A stretch of 64,000 nucleotides of DNA from Bacteroidaceae bacterium (GCA_017428785.1 JAFRQD010000062.1:1-64000); one strand, 5' to 3'; shown: positions 22,861 through 31,734, counted from the first letter of the stretch. Translations and numbers: made by a program. Notes: generated from the sequence alone by a model not told the origin.

Positions 22861-24651
22861 TTACATGTCGTACCTCAGGTTCTCCCAGTCCGTCTCTTGG
22901 TCGAGCTGAGCCATGAAGTCGTCCAGCACACTTTGGTCAATGTCGCCAAGCTCGAACTCCTTCTGTGCGTCCTTGCGTATCTCGGCAATCCAGGCACGAC
23001 GGGCAGTCACGTAGTCCTCGTGAACCTGCTTGGCCGTCTCTTCCGTTATCTCGTCTATGCCATAATACTCGCAGATGAGGCGATAGCTCCAAGCCCATCT
23101 GTACTCGGCATAGTTGTCGTTCGCACGGACAAACTCTTCGCGGATGTCATGGATGTTGTTGAGCGTGCCGTCCTTTATGGCGTTGACGATGCGCAGCTCT
23201 TCGCTCAAGGGGATGAGCAAGCCACTCAGGTCGCTCCACTTGCCTGTGCCGGTCGAGGAGGCCGGGCGTGCCAGCTTGTGTCGCTTCATGACCGCCCCCA
23301 TGTAGATGCGCAGGGCGATGTCGTAGTACTTGATGCCCTTCTTGAGCGACGAGTTCTTGATGACATAGTCGTGGAAGTTGTAGGTCTCCACGTCGCCCGA
23401 CACCTCTCTCAGAGCTTCGAGCGTCCGCTTCGCCACCATGATGCCGCCCACCGAGAAAGGCGAGAGCCAGTCGAAGTTGACGATGGAGTTCTTGCCGCGG
23501 TCGTGGCGTTTGTCGCGTTTCGGCCACTTGCGTATGTCGCGATAAAGGCCTACAGTCGTGAGGTTGCGGCCAGGCACGAGGTACATGTCGTCGCCGTAGG
23601 CAATAAGATATGAGAAGGGCAGTTTATGCGTGTCGGGATGGTGCATGAGCTTGCCGAAGCAGACGCTGAAGGTGCCAATGCGGGCAGGCAGCAGGACATA
23701 GCTTCCGCTGGCAGTCTTTGTGCCTCTCTCTAGGACGCCCCAGTGCATCGGCCCCATCTTGTAGGCATGGTTCGAGAAGTTCGTGGCCGAGCCGGCATTG
23801 TAGAACGAGAACATGCCGCCGATGAGCAGCGAGCTCTTGTGGTGAGAAGCCGAGAAGGGGCCGCAGAAGGCAGCGCACGCCTCGCCGTTGCTCATGAAGC
23901 AGTTGGCGAAGAAAAGGCTGTTCTCGGCCGTGAAGCCGTCGGTTATCTTGCAGGCCTCGCCCACAAAGCAGTTCTCGAGCTTTGCAGCATTGGTGATAAC
24001 AGAACCGTTGTAGATGACGGAGTTCTGGCAGATGACGCCGACGCCGATGGTGACGGTAGCGCCTTGTATGCTCTTCAGCGTGCAGTCGCGGAGGCGGAAG
24101 GCGCCGTCGATGATGCAGCCGTCGCTGATGTGGCAGTTCGTGATGTCGTGCGTGGATGTGATGCGCACGTCGTTGCCAATCGTGGTGACGGCGAGGCTGT
24201 GTTCTGCGATGTTCTTCGTGACGAGGCGCCGCACGATGTCGGTGAACTCCTTGTCCTGTTCGTACTTGACCATGAGAGAGGCGAGCTGGGAGTTGAGGCC
24301 GTCGAAGATCATCACGTTGCCGTCGCCCACTTCGTTGAGGACGGAAATGACTTTGCCTTCTCCAAACGATGCGTCGGGCGTCGTGTTGATGCAGCCCACG
24401 TCCTCTATGAGGCAGTCGTTGCCGATGACGCAGTTGCGAAGCATGGAGCGTCGGATGCCGCTGTGCTTGGTGAAGCCGCCTGCTATCTCTATTGTCTTAG
24501 TGAACGAGCCCAGAATGACTTCTCCGTAGAAGTCCGTGTTCTGTATGAAGTCGGTGCAGAAGTCGTCGGCCACTGTGATGTTCTGCCAATCCTCTGCCGT
24601 GCAGCCCTGGCTCTTGAGGGCGGCAATCTCGTGTTCATTTAGTTTTCTCAT
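22861..24651 (-). CDS. DUF4954 family protein (left-handed beta-helix, acyltransferase-like repeats)
   Basis: A 596-residue cytoplasmic protein. Residues about 65-300 are hexapeptide-type repeats (for example IGNDCLIEDVGCINTTPDAS, ITNCHISDGCIIDGAFRLRD, KLENCFVGEACKITDGFTAE), which predict a left-handed beta-helix like nucleotidyl- or acyltransferases. The C-terminal 250 residues are helical and Lys/Glu-rich. I recognise this as the Bacteroidota family DUF4954, whose function is unknown. It is divergent from queD across promoter module C. Confidence 0.85.
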   Translation of the reverse strand: MRKLNEHEIAALKSQGCTAEDWQNITVADDFCTDFIQNTDFYGEVILGSFTKTIEIAGGFTKHSGIRRSMLRNCVIGNDCLIEDVGCINTTPDASFGEGKVISVLNEVGDGNVMIFDGLNSQLASLMVKYEQDKEFTDIVRRLVTKNIAEHSLAVTTIGNDVRITSTHDITNCHISDGCIIDGAFRLRDCTLKSIQGATVTIGVGVICQNSVIYNGSVITNAAKLENCFVGEACKITDGFTAENSLFFANCFMSNGEACAAFCGPFSASHHKSSLLIGGMFSFYNAGSATNFSNHAYKMGPMHWGVLERGTKTASGSYVLLPARIGTFSVCFGKLMHHPDTHKLPFSYLIAYGDDMYLVPGRNLTTVGLYRDIRKWPKRDKRHDRGKNSIVNFDWLSPFSVGGIMVAKRTLEALREVSGDVETYNFHDYVIKNSSLKKGIKYYDIALRIYMGAVMKRHKLARPASSTGTGKWSDLSGLLIPLSEELRIVNAIKDGTLNNIHDIREEFVRANDNYAEYRWAWSYRLICEYYGIDEITEETAKQVHEDYVTARRAWIAEIRKDAQKEFELGDIDQSVLDDFMAQLDQETDWENLRYDM

Positions 24652-24689
24652 AAACCAATCTTTTTACCTGTTTAAGTTCTTTCAGCGTG

Positions 24690-24749
24690 CAAAAGTACAA
24701 AAAAACTATGAACTAAGGACTATGAACTATGAACTTTTTCGTATCTTTG
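24690..24749. promoter_or_regulatory. Divergent promoter module C (52-bp geometry)
   Basis: Minus box CAAAAGTA (24690-24697) and plus box TATCTTTG (24742-24749), 52 bp start to start. The 44-bp interior is ACTATGA/ACTAAGG heptads, a different repeat word from modules A and B, ending TTTTTCG. It serves the DUF4954 gene and queD. Confidence 0.85.
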
Positions 24750-24765
24750 CAAAAACTTTAGCATT

Positions 24766-25098
24766 ATGTACTACATCAGTAAGCGAATGGTGATATCGGC
24801 AAGCCATCATTTAGAGTTGTCGTATCCCAGCAAGTGCAGCCAGCTGCACGGACACAATTGGACCATCACGGTCTATTGCAAGGCCCGCGAGCTCAATGCC
24901 GACGGGATGGTCGTCGATTTCAAACTCATCAAGCAGCGCATCGAATCGCAGCTCGATCATGCCAATCTCAACGAGGTGCTTCCTTGTAATCCCACTGCCG
25001 AGAACATCGCGAAGTGGGTGTGCGACCAGCTGCCTGAGTGCTATCGTGTCGATGTGCAGGAGAGCGAGGGCAACATGGCTACCTACGAGGAGAGTTGA
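24766..25098 (+). CDS. queD: 6-carboxytetrahydropterin synthase
   Basis: A 110-residue PTPS-fold enzyme that converts 7,8-dihydroneopterin triphosphate to 6-carboxytetrahydropterin in queuosine precursor synthesis. Zinc ligands are visible: a His in SASHHLEL (14 or 15), then H28 and H30 in QLHGHNW. The catalytic Cys is C24 in PSKCSQLHGH. DHANLNEV and the ending ESEGNMATYEES are typical of QueD. It is slightly shorter than the usual 115-140 residues. queE follows 136 bp downstream across heptad-like repeats, so the two likely share the module C promoter. Confidence 0.95.
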   Translation: MYYISKRMVISASHHLELSYPSKCSQLHGHNWTITVYCKARELNADGMVVDFKLIKQRIESQLDHANLNEVLPCNPTAENIAKWVCDQLPECYRVDVQESEGNMATYEES

Positions 25099-25234
25099 GA
25101 GTTGAGTGTTTAGAGTTTAGAGACAGTTGAAAGTTGATAGTGCCGCCCCACCGGCGGAGCTTCTAAGTAACTGATTAAACTCTAAACTCCCAAAACTGAC
25201 TCTAAACTCTTATCTCTAAACTATAAACTAAGCA

Positions 25235-25843
25235 TTGAGGGTCAACGAAACATTCATATCGCTTCAGGGCGAGGGGCACTTCACCGGAACACCGGCCTTC
25301 TTCCTTCGCCTCTCCGGCTGCAACCTGCAGTGCCCGTTCTGCGACACGCGCCATCTGGACTACAGTGAGATGAGCGAGGACGAGATTGTCGCTGAGGCAA
25401 GCCGACACAAGCCGCGTCACATCGTCATCACCGGCGGCGAACCTGCCTTGCAGCTCACGCGGACGCTTGTCGACAAACTGCACGAAGCCGGTTTCTTCAT
25501 ACAGGTCGAGACGAACGGCACGCTGCCTTTGCCCGAAGGCATCGACTGGGTGACGTGCTCGCCGAAAAGCCTCACCCCCGCCCCCTCTCCGAGGAGAGGG
25601 GAGTTGAATCTTCATATTGATGAACTGAAGGTATTATATAAAGGAATAGGCGACGACCCCGAGCGTTTCCTCGAGTCACTCCCCCAAAGGGGGAGCAGGA
25701 GGGGGCTTCTTTATCTCCAGCCGCTCGATACGGGTGACGAGAAGCAGAACCGCATCATCCTCCGCTCCTGCATCGACTACATCCTGCAGCATCCCAAGTG
25801 GTCGCTCTCGCTTCAAACACATAAAATTATAGGCATAAAATAA
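25235..25843 (+). CDS. queE: 7-carboxy-7-deazaguanine synthase
   Basis: A 202-residue radical SAM enzyme that converts 6-carboxytetrahydropterin to 7-carboxy-7-deazaguanine. The start is a TTG at 25235 giving MRVNETFISLQGEGHFTGTP, the normal QueE beginning; an in-frame stop lies just upstream and there is no ATG. The 4Fe-4S cysteines are C29, C33 and C36 in SGCNLQCPFCDTRH, and the SAM glycine motif is VITGGEPAL. Two segments, LTPAPSPRRGE (about 113-123) and LPQRGSRRG (about 149-157), are encoded by palindromic intergenic-type repeats and interrupt otherwise standard QueE sequence (CSPKS / LNLHIDELKV and FLES / LLYLQPLDTG). Activity is likely kept, since both lie in probable loops. Confidence 0.93.
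   Translation: MRVNETFISLQGEGHFTGTPAFFLRLSGCNLQCPFCDTRHLDYSEMSEDEIVAEASRHKPRHIVITGGEPALQLTRTLVDKLHEAGFFIQVETNGTLPLPEGIDWVTCSPKSLTPAPSPRRGELNLHIDELKVLYKGIGDDPERFLESLPQRGSRRGLLYLQPLDTGDEKQNRIILRSCIDYILQHPKWSLSLQTHKIIGIK
25571..25706 (+). repeat. Two in-frame palindromic elements inside queE
   Basis: CCCCCTCTCCGAGGAGAGGGG lies at about 25580-25601 and CTCCCCCAAAGGGGGAG at about 25679-25695, followed by CAGGAGGGGG. Both keep the frame. They match in style the intergenic CCCCTCCC elements. Confidence 0.8.
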
Positions 25844-25887
25844 AGTCCTCACATTCAGGGTGTTACGATACTGCGTGGAGGGCTTCC

Positions 25888-25998
25888 AAACGCCGCCTGC
25901 GGGGATTGCCAACGCCGCCTGCGGGGATTGCCAACGCCGCACGCGGGGATTGCCATCGCCGCACGCGGAATTTGCCATCGCCGCACGCGGCGTTTTTT
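25888..25998. repeat. 22-bp GC-rich tandem repeat (family 1, copy D)
   Basis: About five units with core CGCCGCCTGCGG or CGCCGCACGCGG and spacer GGATTGCCAA, bounded by AAACGCC and GGCGTTTTTT. It sits between the converging ends of queE and the AlbA-type gene, 45 bp after the queE stop. Confidence 0.85.
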
Positions 25999-26022
25999 AC
26001 TATGGCATAGGGGCATTTTCAG

Positions 26023-26655
26023 CTACACAGATGTCAGGCCGAAAAGGAACTGCTGACCGGTGTATTCCCAGCTGGCTGTACCGAAGTGGATAAGGCGCGC
26101 CAGGAGGGTGATGACCTTGTGGCGTGGGAGCTTGGAAAGGCGGACGATCTGGTTCAGCGTCAGGCGGTTGTGCATGACATCCAAGAGGCGGTGGATGTCG
26201 TCGCCAAAGGTGATAATCGAACCTTGCGGCTTCTGCGACTCACGCCACAGGGCAAGATGGACGGGAGAGGCCAGGATGTTCTCGTCCTTGATGCGGATAT
26301 AGGCACGCATGAGGCCCTCTTCGTTCTGGGCGCACACGGGGCGACGGGCCGAGGGAGGCACTGTGGCAACGACTATGGTGCGCCCTTCGGCATGATATGT
26401 GTCGAACTTGATGCTGGGCTCGGGCTTGCAATACTTATAGGCAGCCTGGTGCATCATGTAGATCTCCTCCTCAGAACGGACGCCGGAAAGGTGTCCGTCG
26501 TCGCGCACACCGATGAGCAGACGCCCGCCATCTGTGTTGGCAAAGGCCGACACCGACTTCGCAAGCTTGCAGGCATCAGCCACCTGGTACTTGAAGTCCT
26601 GCTGCTGGTGTTCGCCTTCGTGTATGAGACTGAGTAAGAACCGCTTGTCGTCCAT
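26023..26655 (-). CDS. AlbA_2 / schlafen-like putative DNA-binding protein
   Basis: A 210-residue protein. The N-terminal half is an AlbA_2 (schlafen AAA_4-type) domain: a glutamate/glutamine start (EGEHQQQDFKYQVAD), then SVSAFANTDGGRLLIGVRDD at about residues 35-54, the family signature. The C-terminal part (about 150-200) looks like a winged-helix (HNRLTLNQIVRLSKLPRHKV). The family is often linked to transcription control or stress but has no uniform function. It lies 22 bp downstream of the PurF-like gene on the same strand and is probably cotranscribed. Confidence 0.85.
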   Translation of the reverse strand: MDDKRFLLSLIHEGEHQQQDFKYQVADACKLAKSVSAFANTDGGRLLIGVRDDGHLSGVRSEEEIYMMHQAAYKYCKPEPSIKFDTYHAEGRTIVVATVPPSARRPVCAQNEEGLMRAYIRIKDENILASPVHLALWRESQKPQGSIITFGDDIHRLLDVMHNRLTLNQIVRLSKLPRHKVITLLARLIHFGTASWEYTGQQFLFGLTSV

Positions 26656-26677
26656 ACAGGAAAGGGTGAGGCGTGAT

Positions 26678-28111
26678 TTAGAGTGGGCTGTTCTCCTCTT
26701 CGAGAGAATAGAAGGAGCTGCCGTCGAAGCAATGCGTGCAGATGCGCTCCTTCGGCAGGCCGATGGCCTGGACGAGTGTCTCGAGCTTGGAGAAACGCAG
26801 CGAGTCGAGGTTCAGACGGCGGGCAATCTCATCGACCATGCGTTTGTACTCGGGGCTGTCGGTACGCGTGTAGGCCTCAAGGTTCTTGCTGTCGTCACCC
26901 TCGAAGTCCTTGATGATGCGTCGGGTGAGCAGCTCCAGGTCGCTCTTGCTTGCGCTGTAGTTGACGAAGGGGCAGCTGTAGACGAGCGGCGGACAGCCGA
27001 TGCGCATGTGCACCTCCTTGGCGCCGAGGTCGTGAAGCACCTTCGTGTTGTCCCTCAACTGCGTGCCGCGAACGATGCTGTCGTCGCAGAAAAGCACGCG
27101 CTTGCCTTCCAGGACATCCTTGTTGGCGATGAGTTTCATCTTGGCCACCAGGTTGCGCGTCTCCTGATTGCTGGGCGTGAAGGAGCGGGGCCAAGTGGGT
27201 GTGTACTTGCTTATGGCGCGCATGTAGGGGCAGCCGTGGCCTTGGGCATAGCCCACAGCCATGCCGACACCGCTGTCAGGGATGCCGCAAGCGCAGTCCA
27301 CCTCAGTCTTGTCTTCCTCTCCCATGACGCGTCCGCACTCGTTTCGCACCATTTCCGTGTTCTTGCCCTCGTAGTTGCTGGTCGGGAAGCCGTAGTAAAC
27401 CCAGAGGAACGAGCAGATTTGCATGCGGGGATTGGCAGGCCGGAGCACTTCCATCTCGTCGGAAGTGATGCGGACTATCTCGCCGGGACCGACATAATAG
27501 CTCGTTTCGAAGCCCAGGTTGGGGAAAGCCGACGTCTCGCTCGTCACGGCAAGCGCACCTTCCTTCTTGCCCACCACGATTGGCGTCCTGCCCCAAGCGT
27601 CGCGGGCTGCAATGATGCCGTTCTCGGTGAGGAGCAGCATGGAGCACGAGCCCTTGATGAGCTTGTGGACTATCTCGATGCCGTCCACGAAGCTTTTGCC
27701 TTTTATAATAAGGAGTGCCACGAGCTCCGTCGGGTTGATCTTGCCGCTGCTGAACTCGCTGAGGTGTCCGCCTTCGTCGAGCAGATGCTGCGCCAAGTCC
27801 TCCTGATTCGTGATTTTCGCCACGGTGACTATCGCGAAACGCCCCAAGTGACTGTTCATAAGCATGGGTTGCGCATCGGTATCGCTGATGACGCCGATGC
27901 CCGACTTGCCCTGGAACTTGTCGAGTTCCGGCTCGAATCGCGTGCGGAAATAGGTGCTTTCGAGGTTGTGGATGCTTCGCAGGAACTCGCCTGAGTCGCT
28001 CAGAGAGGCCATGCCTCCACGCTTTGTACCAAGATGCGATTGATAGTCTGTGCCATAAAAGAGGTCGTAAGCACACTTTTGCTTCTGAACCGTACCGAAG
28101 AATCCGCCCAT
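26678..28111 (-). CDS. Amidophosphoribosyltransferase paralogue lacking the N-terminal nucleophile
   Basis: A 477-residue PurF homologue. The start at 28111 gives MGGFFGTVQKQKCAYDLFYG; the longer frame runs into repeats. In active PurF the residue after the initiator Met is Cys (MCGIVG type) and is the glutaminase nucleophile; here it is Gly. The PRPP motif is intact (VLFCDDSIVRGTQL, near residue 340). Cysteines matching the 4Fe-4S ligands of Bacillus-type PurF are present (CSFLWVYY, CPPLVYSCPF, ICTHCFDG). It may use free ammonia or have another role. I believe this MGGFFG variant recurs in Bacteroidota, but this was not checked. The -7 box at 28201 (TACCTTTG, minus) would drive it. Confidence 0.85.
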   Translation of the reverse strand: MGGFFGTVQKQKCAYDLFYGTDYQSHLGTKRGGMASLSDSGEFLRSIHNLESTYFRTRFEPELDKFQGKSGIGVISDTDAQPMLMNSHLGRFAIVTVAKITNQEDLAQHLLDEGGHLSEFSSGKINPTELVALLIIKGKSFVDGIEIVHKLIKGSCSMLLLTENGIIAARDAWGRTPIVVGKKEGALAVTSETSAFPNLGFETSYYVGPGEIVRITSDEMEVLRPANPRMQICSFLWVYYGFPTSNYEGKNTEMVRNECGRVMGEEDKTEVDCACGIPDSGVGMAVGYAQGHGCPYMRAISKYTPTWPRSFTPSNQETRNLVAKMKLIANKDVLEGKRVLFCDDSIVRGTQLRDNTKVLHDLGAKEVHMRIGCPPLVYSCPFVNYSASKSDLELLTRRIIKDFEGDDSKNLEAYTRTDSPEYKRMVDEIARRLNLDSLRFSKLETLVQAIGLPKERICTHCFDGSSFYSLEEENSPL

Positions 28112-28200
28112 AGCCTTAAGAGTTGAAAAGGTTAAAAGGTGAAAAGGCAAAGGTTGTTCGATAAGCCTTTCGCCATTTCCCCCCTTTTTTATTTCGGGTG

Positions 28201-28208
28201 CAAAGGTA
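28201..28208 (-). promoter_or_regulatory. -7 box (TACCTTTG) for the PurF-like gene
   Basis: CAAAGGTA on the plus strand reads TACCTTTG on the minus strand, 90 bp upstream of the 28111 start. The leader contains AAAAGGTG-type repeats. Confidence 0.65.
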
Positions 28209-28283
28209 CGGCAAAACGCACTTTTCTGCAAGTTTTCCCGTCCTTTTTTGTGTCACCTTTTCACCTTTTCACCATTTCACCTT

Positions 28284-30503
28284 TTATATAATGAGCTTGA
28301 AGTCGAGCTGCTTTCGGTAGAGGTCTGCCCTTGCGACCTGTACTTTGACGCTGTCCCCGAGGTTGTACTGATGGTGATAACGGCGGCCTTTCAGGCAATA
28401 GTTGTTCTCGTCGAAGTCATAGTAATCGCCCTCCAAGTCGCGGAGCGGTATCATGCCTTCGCACTTGTTCTCGTCTATCTCGACATAGAGACCGAACTCC
28501 GTGACGCCGGAAATCGTGCCCTGGAAGGTCTCGCCCAAGTGGTCGTTCATGTACTCGACCTGCTTGTACTTGATGCTTGCCCTTTCAGCCGAGGCCGCGG
28601 TCTGTTCCATGTCGCTGCAGTGCTCACAGTATTCCTCGTATTTATCCTGATTGACATTGCGCCCGCTTTCTGCATAACGAGTGAGAAGCCTGTGCACCAT
28701 GAGGTCGGGATAGCGGCGGATGGGGGAGGTGAAGTGTGTGTAGTAGTCGAACGCCAAGCCGTAGTGGCCGCAATTGAACGTGCTGTACTTGGCCTTCATC
28801 ATCGCTCTGAGCGTAATCATCTCGATGACATTCTGTTCGCGCTTGCCTTTGACGTCGTCGAGGAGGCGATTGAGGTTGCGGCTTATCTCTGTCCTGTTGC
28901 CTGTTGTCTTCAGCCTGTGACCGAACTTCTTGACAAAGTCGGCGAGGTTCAAGAGCTTTTGCGGGTCTGGATTCTCGTGGATACGATAGGGCAGAACCTT
29001 AGGCTTGACGTTCTTCGGAACCTTGCCGATGCTCTCGGCCACCGTGCGGTTTGCGAGGAGCATGAACTCCTCGATGAGTTTGTTGGCGTCCTTCGCCACC
29101 TTGAAGTACACGCCAGTCGGGTGTCCGTCGGCATCGATGTTGAAGCGCACCTCACACCTGTCGAAGTCAACTGCCCCGTTAGCGAAGCGTTTTTGACGCA
29201 GCATCTTTGCCATTTTATTCAATACAATAATTGGTTCGGCGAAGTCCTCTGCCGGTTTTGCCTCTTTGCAATCGGGAGCGGGCAACGGAGCGGAATCTCC
29301 AGGGGCGTTGTAATCCTCCTCGCTTGCCTCGTGATGGTCCTCGAGGACCTTCTGCACCTCTTCGTATGTAAAGCGCCGGTCGCTTCGCGTTACCGTGTGA
29401 GCCAGCTTCCAATCCTTCACCTCGGCCTTTTCGTTCATGTGGAAGATGACCGAATACGTCAGCTTGTCCTCGTCGGGGCGAAGCGAGCAGATGTAGTTGC
29501 AGAGGCGTTCCGGCAGCATCGGCACCGTGCGGTCCACGAGATAGACGCTCGTCGCGCGCTTGTACGCCTCCTTGTCGATGATAGAGCCCTCCTTGACGTA
29601 GTGGCTGACGTCGGCAATGTGGACGCCCACTTCCCACAGCCCTTTCTTGATTTCACGAAAGCTGAGGGCGTCGTCGAAGTCTTTTGCGTCGTACGGGTCG
29701 ATGGTGAAGGTGAGCACATCTCGCATGTCGAGACGCCGACCGACCTCTTCCTCGGTGATGCCCGGCGTGAGCTTCTCGGCCGCTTTCTCCACGGCGGCAG
29801 GATAGACATAGGGCAGTCCGTACTCCGCCAGGATGGCGTGCATCTCGGCATTGTTCTCGCCGGTCTTGCCAAGTATGTCTATCACCTTGCCAATCGGGTT
29901 CTTCGCCTTGTCCGGCCATTCCACGATGCGGACCACGGCTTTGTCGCCCGTCTTGCCCTTCTTGAGGTATTCCGTCGGGATGAAGATATCGTTGGCAAGG
30001 GTTCTGTCCTCAGTCAGGAGATAGGCGTAACCCTTCTGCACCTGCAGGGTTCCCACGAAAGTCTTGTCGCTTCGCTTGATGATGTCGGTCACCGCAGCCT
30101 CGCGAACATGGTGTTTCCGTCGGGCAAGCAGCGTGACTTGCACGGTGTCGCCGTCCATCGCATGCTGGCTGTTTCGCTCTGCCACCAGTATGGGTTCGCC
30201 GCCGTCGGCAGGCTCGAACGTGTTCTTGCCATTGGCCTTTCGGTGGAAAATGCCGGTCATGACCTGCGAAGGCATGTTCAAAGTGTAGTACCCACGCGGC
30301 TGTTCCTTGACGAAGTCGTCCATGAGAAGGCCTTCGAGCACATCGATGAGGAGCATCTTGGCTTGGCTCGTCCGCAAGTGAAGCTCCTTGCAGATGCTCT
30401 TCAAGGGAAACGTGACGGCTGGGTTCTCCTGGAAAAAGTCAATAACTACCCTTTCTAAATCGGTCTTGCGCAGTCCTCTGCTGCCTGTTTTCTTCTTGCC
30501 CAT
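28284..30503 (-). CDS. rnr: Ribonuclease R
   Basis: A 739-residue 3'-5' exoribonuclease that degrades structured RNA. Cold-shock-like domains occupy about residues 60-240. The RNB catalytic domain contains the metal motif TIDPYDAKDFDDALSF (near 270; essential Asp residues), WEVGVHIADVSHYV and HFTSPIRRYPDLMVHRLLT. An S1 domain ends the protein (TFQGTISGVTEFGLYVEIDE, about 645-735). Length and order match RNase R rather than RNase II. A -7 box (TAAATTTG) lies at 30521-30528 on the minus strand, 18 bp before the start. Confidence 0.97.
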   Translation of the reverse strand: MGKKKTGSRGLRKTDLERVVIDFFQENPAVTFPLKSICKELHLRTSQAKMLLIDVLEGLLMDDFVKEQPRGYYTLNMPSQVMTGIFHRKANGKNTFEPADGGEPILVAERNSQHAMDGDTVQVTLLARRKHHVREAAVTDIIKRSDKTFVGTLQVQKGYAYLLTEDRTLANDIFIPTEYLKKGKTGDKAVVRIVEWPDKAKNPIGKVIDILGKTGENNAEMHAILAEYGLPYVYPAAVEKAAEKLTPGITEEEVGRRLDMRDVLTFTIDPYDAKDFDDALSFREIKKGLWEVGVHIADVSHYVKEGSIIDKEAYKRATSVYLVDRTVPMLPERLCNYICSLRPDEDKLTYSVIFHMNEKAEVKDWKLAHTVTRSDRRFTYEEVQKVLEDHHEASEEDYNAPGDSAPLPAPDCKEAKPAEDFAEPIIVLNKMAKMLRQKRFANGAVDFDRCEVRFNIDADGHPTGVYFKVAKDANKLIEEFMLLANRTVAESIGKVPKNVKPKVLPYRIHENPDPQKLLNLADFVKKFGHRLKTTGNRTEISRNLNRLLDDVKGKREQNVIEMITLRAMMKAKYSTFNCGHYGLAFDYYTHFTSPIRRYPDLMVHRLLTRYAESGRNVNQDKYEEYCEHCSDMEQTAASAERASIKYKQVEYMNDHLGETFQGTISGVTEFGLYVEIDENKCEGMIPLRDLEGDYYDFDENNYCLKGRRYHHQYNLGDSVKVQVARADLYRKQLDFKLII

Positions 30504-30520
30504 AATACAAATGTTTTGGG

Positions 30521-30528
30521 CAAATTTA
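30521..30528 (-). promoter_or_regulatory. -7 box (TAAATTTG) for rnr
   Basis: CAAATTTA on the plus strand reads TAAATTTG, close to the rnr ATG, implying a very short leader. Confidence 0.6.
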
Positions 30529-30633
30529 CGAAAAAATCATGATATGTGCGTAATTTCGTGCAGGAAAATTACAAAATAACGCGTGTTTGTCGACTCAACT
30601 TTGCACAGAGCGATACTCAACATCGCAGGCGGC

Positions 30634-30706
30634 GTTCGTTGATTTATCATGATGCAGCAATTGAATCATCATGATGCAGCAATTGATTTATCATGATGCA
30701 GCAATG
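30634..30706. repeat. 22-bp AT-rich tandem repeat (family 2, copy A)
   Basis: Three units of TTGATTTATCATGATGCAGCAA (one variant with GAATCATC), beginning GTTCGTTG. It lies in the rnr-fabG divergent gap (30504-30913), which otherwise holds two promoters and no gene. Confidence 0.85.
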
Positions 30707-30868
30707 AACTTAACCTGCCAAGTTGAGTCGCCAGGCATGTGGAGGCAGGTAGGCAAGCATGCGGAAACAGCCGTCGCGGAATGCTCCCTTATATAATATA
30801 ATAATGTATAAAAGGCGATTGACCCTATAATTTTCAATAATGCATTTTTAATTTTCAATTTATTGTCG

Positions 30869-30876
30869 TACCTTTG
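30869..30876 (+). promoter_or_regulatory. -7 box (TACCTTTG) for the fabG-type operon
   Basis: GTCGTACCTTTGCAGCC fits TAnnTTTG, 37 bp before the ATG at 30914, preceded by an AT-rich tract with ATTTTCAAT heptads. Confidence 0.75.
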
Positions 30877-30913
30877 CAGCCGCAAACCACATTAAGCAAG
30901 AAACGACAAGGCT

Positions 30914-31645
30914 ATGAAATATGCTTTAGTTACTGGCGGATCTCGCGGACTTGGACGTGCCGTCTGCCTCAAGTTGGCCGCCCAGGGGCTGCCCGTCATT
31001 ATCAATTATCAGAGCAATCAGGCTGCTGCGGAAGCCGTCAAGGCTGAGATAGAGGCCGCAGGCGGTACGGCGGAGCTGATGCCCTTCAACGTGGCAGACG
31101 AGCAGGACGTTGACCGCGCCTTCGAGGCTTGGACGGAGGCTCATCCCGAGGACTACATCGCGTACCTCGTCAACAATGCCGGCATCCGCCGAGACGGCAT
31201 GATGTTCATGATGCCGACGGAAGACTGGAAGGCCGTACTCAGCACGTCGCTCGACGGATTTTATTATGTCACGCGTCGCTGTCTGCCAGCCATGCTTCGC
31301 AGGAAACACGGGGGTCGAATCGTGAACATGACTTCGTTGTCGGGCCTCAAAGGCTTGCCCGGTCAGACGAACTACAGCGCAGCAAAGGCCGCTCTCATCG
31401 GTGCGACGAAGGCTCTGGCACTCGAGGCAGCCGCTCGCGACGTGACAGTCAACGCCGTTGCTCCTGGTTTCATCGAGACCGACATGACCAAAGACCTGCC
31501 GGTTGACGAGCTGAAGCAGCAGATTCCTATGGGCAGGTTCGGTCGTCCGGAAGAGGTGGCCGACTTGGTCTGCTTCCTCCTCTCCGACGCAGCCTCTTAC
31601 ATAACGGGTGAGGTGATATCGATAAACGGGGGATTATACACATAA
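30914..31645 (+). CDS. 3-oxoacyl-ACP reductase (FabG/ApeQ-type SDR)
   Basis: A 243-residue short-chain dehydrogenase/reductase that reduces 3-oxoacyl chains with NADPH. The dinucleotide motif is TGGSRGLGRA (residues 7-16) and NNAG is at 87-90. The catalytic Ser141-Tyr154-Lys158 lie in NMTSLSGLKG and TNYSAAKAAL, and IETDMTKDLP follows. It leads a four-gene cassette with two hotdog dehydratase-like proteins and a thioesterase, so it is more likely part of polyene/aryl-polyene synthesis than the housekeeping FabG. This last point is inference from context. Confidence 0.9.
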   Translation: MKYALVTGGSRGLGRAVCLKLAAQGLPVIINYQSNQAAAEAVKAEIEAAGGTAELMPFNVADEQDVDRAFEAWTEAHPEDYIAYLVNNAGIRRDGMMFMMPTEDWKAVLSTSLDGFYYVTRRCLPAMLRRKHGGRIVNMTSLSGLKGLPGQTNYSAAKAALIGATKALALEAAARDVTVNAVAPGFIETDMTKDLPVDELKQQIPMGRFGRPEEVADLVCFLLSDAASYITGEVISINGGLYT

Positions 31646-31734
31646 AGGAGCAAGGGGCAAGGTGCAAGGAGCAAGAGAAATGCCTTGAGATGCAGTGACT
31701 ATCCTCTTGCCCCTTGCTCCTTGCTCCTCGCCCC
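31646..31734. repeat. Inverted pair of heptad arrays inside the operon
   Basis: AAGGAGC/AAGGGGC/AAGGTGC units (31646-31676) face CTTGCCC/CTTGCTC/CTCGCCC units (31703-31734). The RNA could form a long imperfect hairpin ending 17 nt before the next ATG, which could affect cotranscription or translation. Confidence 0.75.

Noticed and set aside
28248-30458. Plus-strand open frame of 736 codons opposite rnr
   Set aside because: Antisense shadow of RNase R, rich in Val/His/Leu without domains; the minus-strand frame carries all RNB and S1 motifs.
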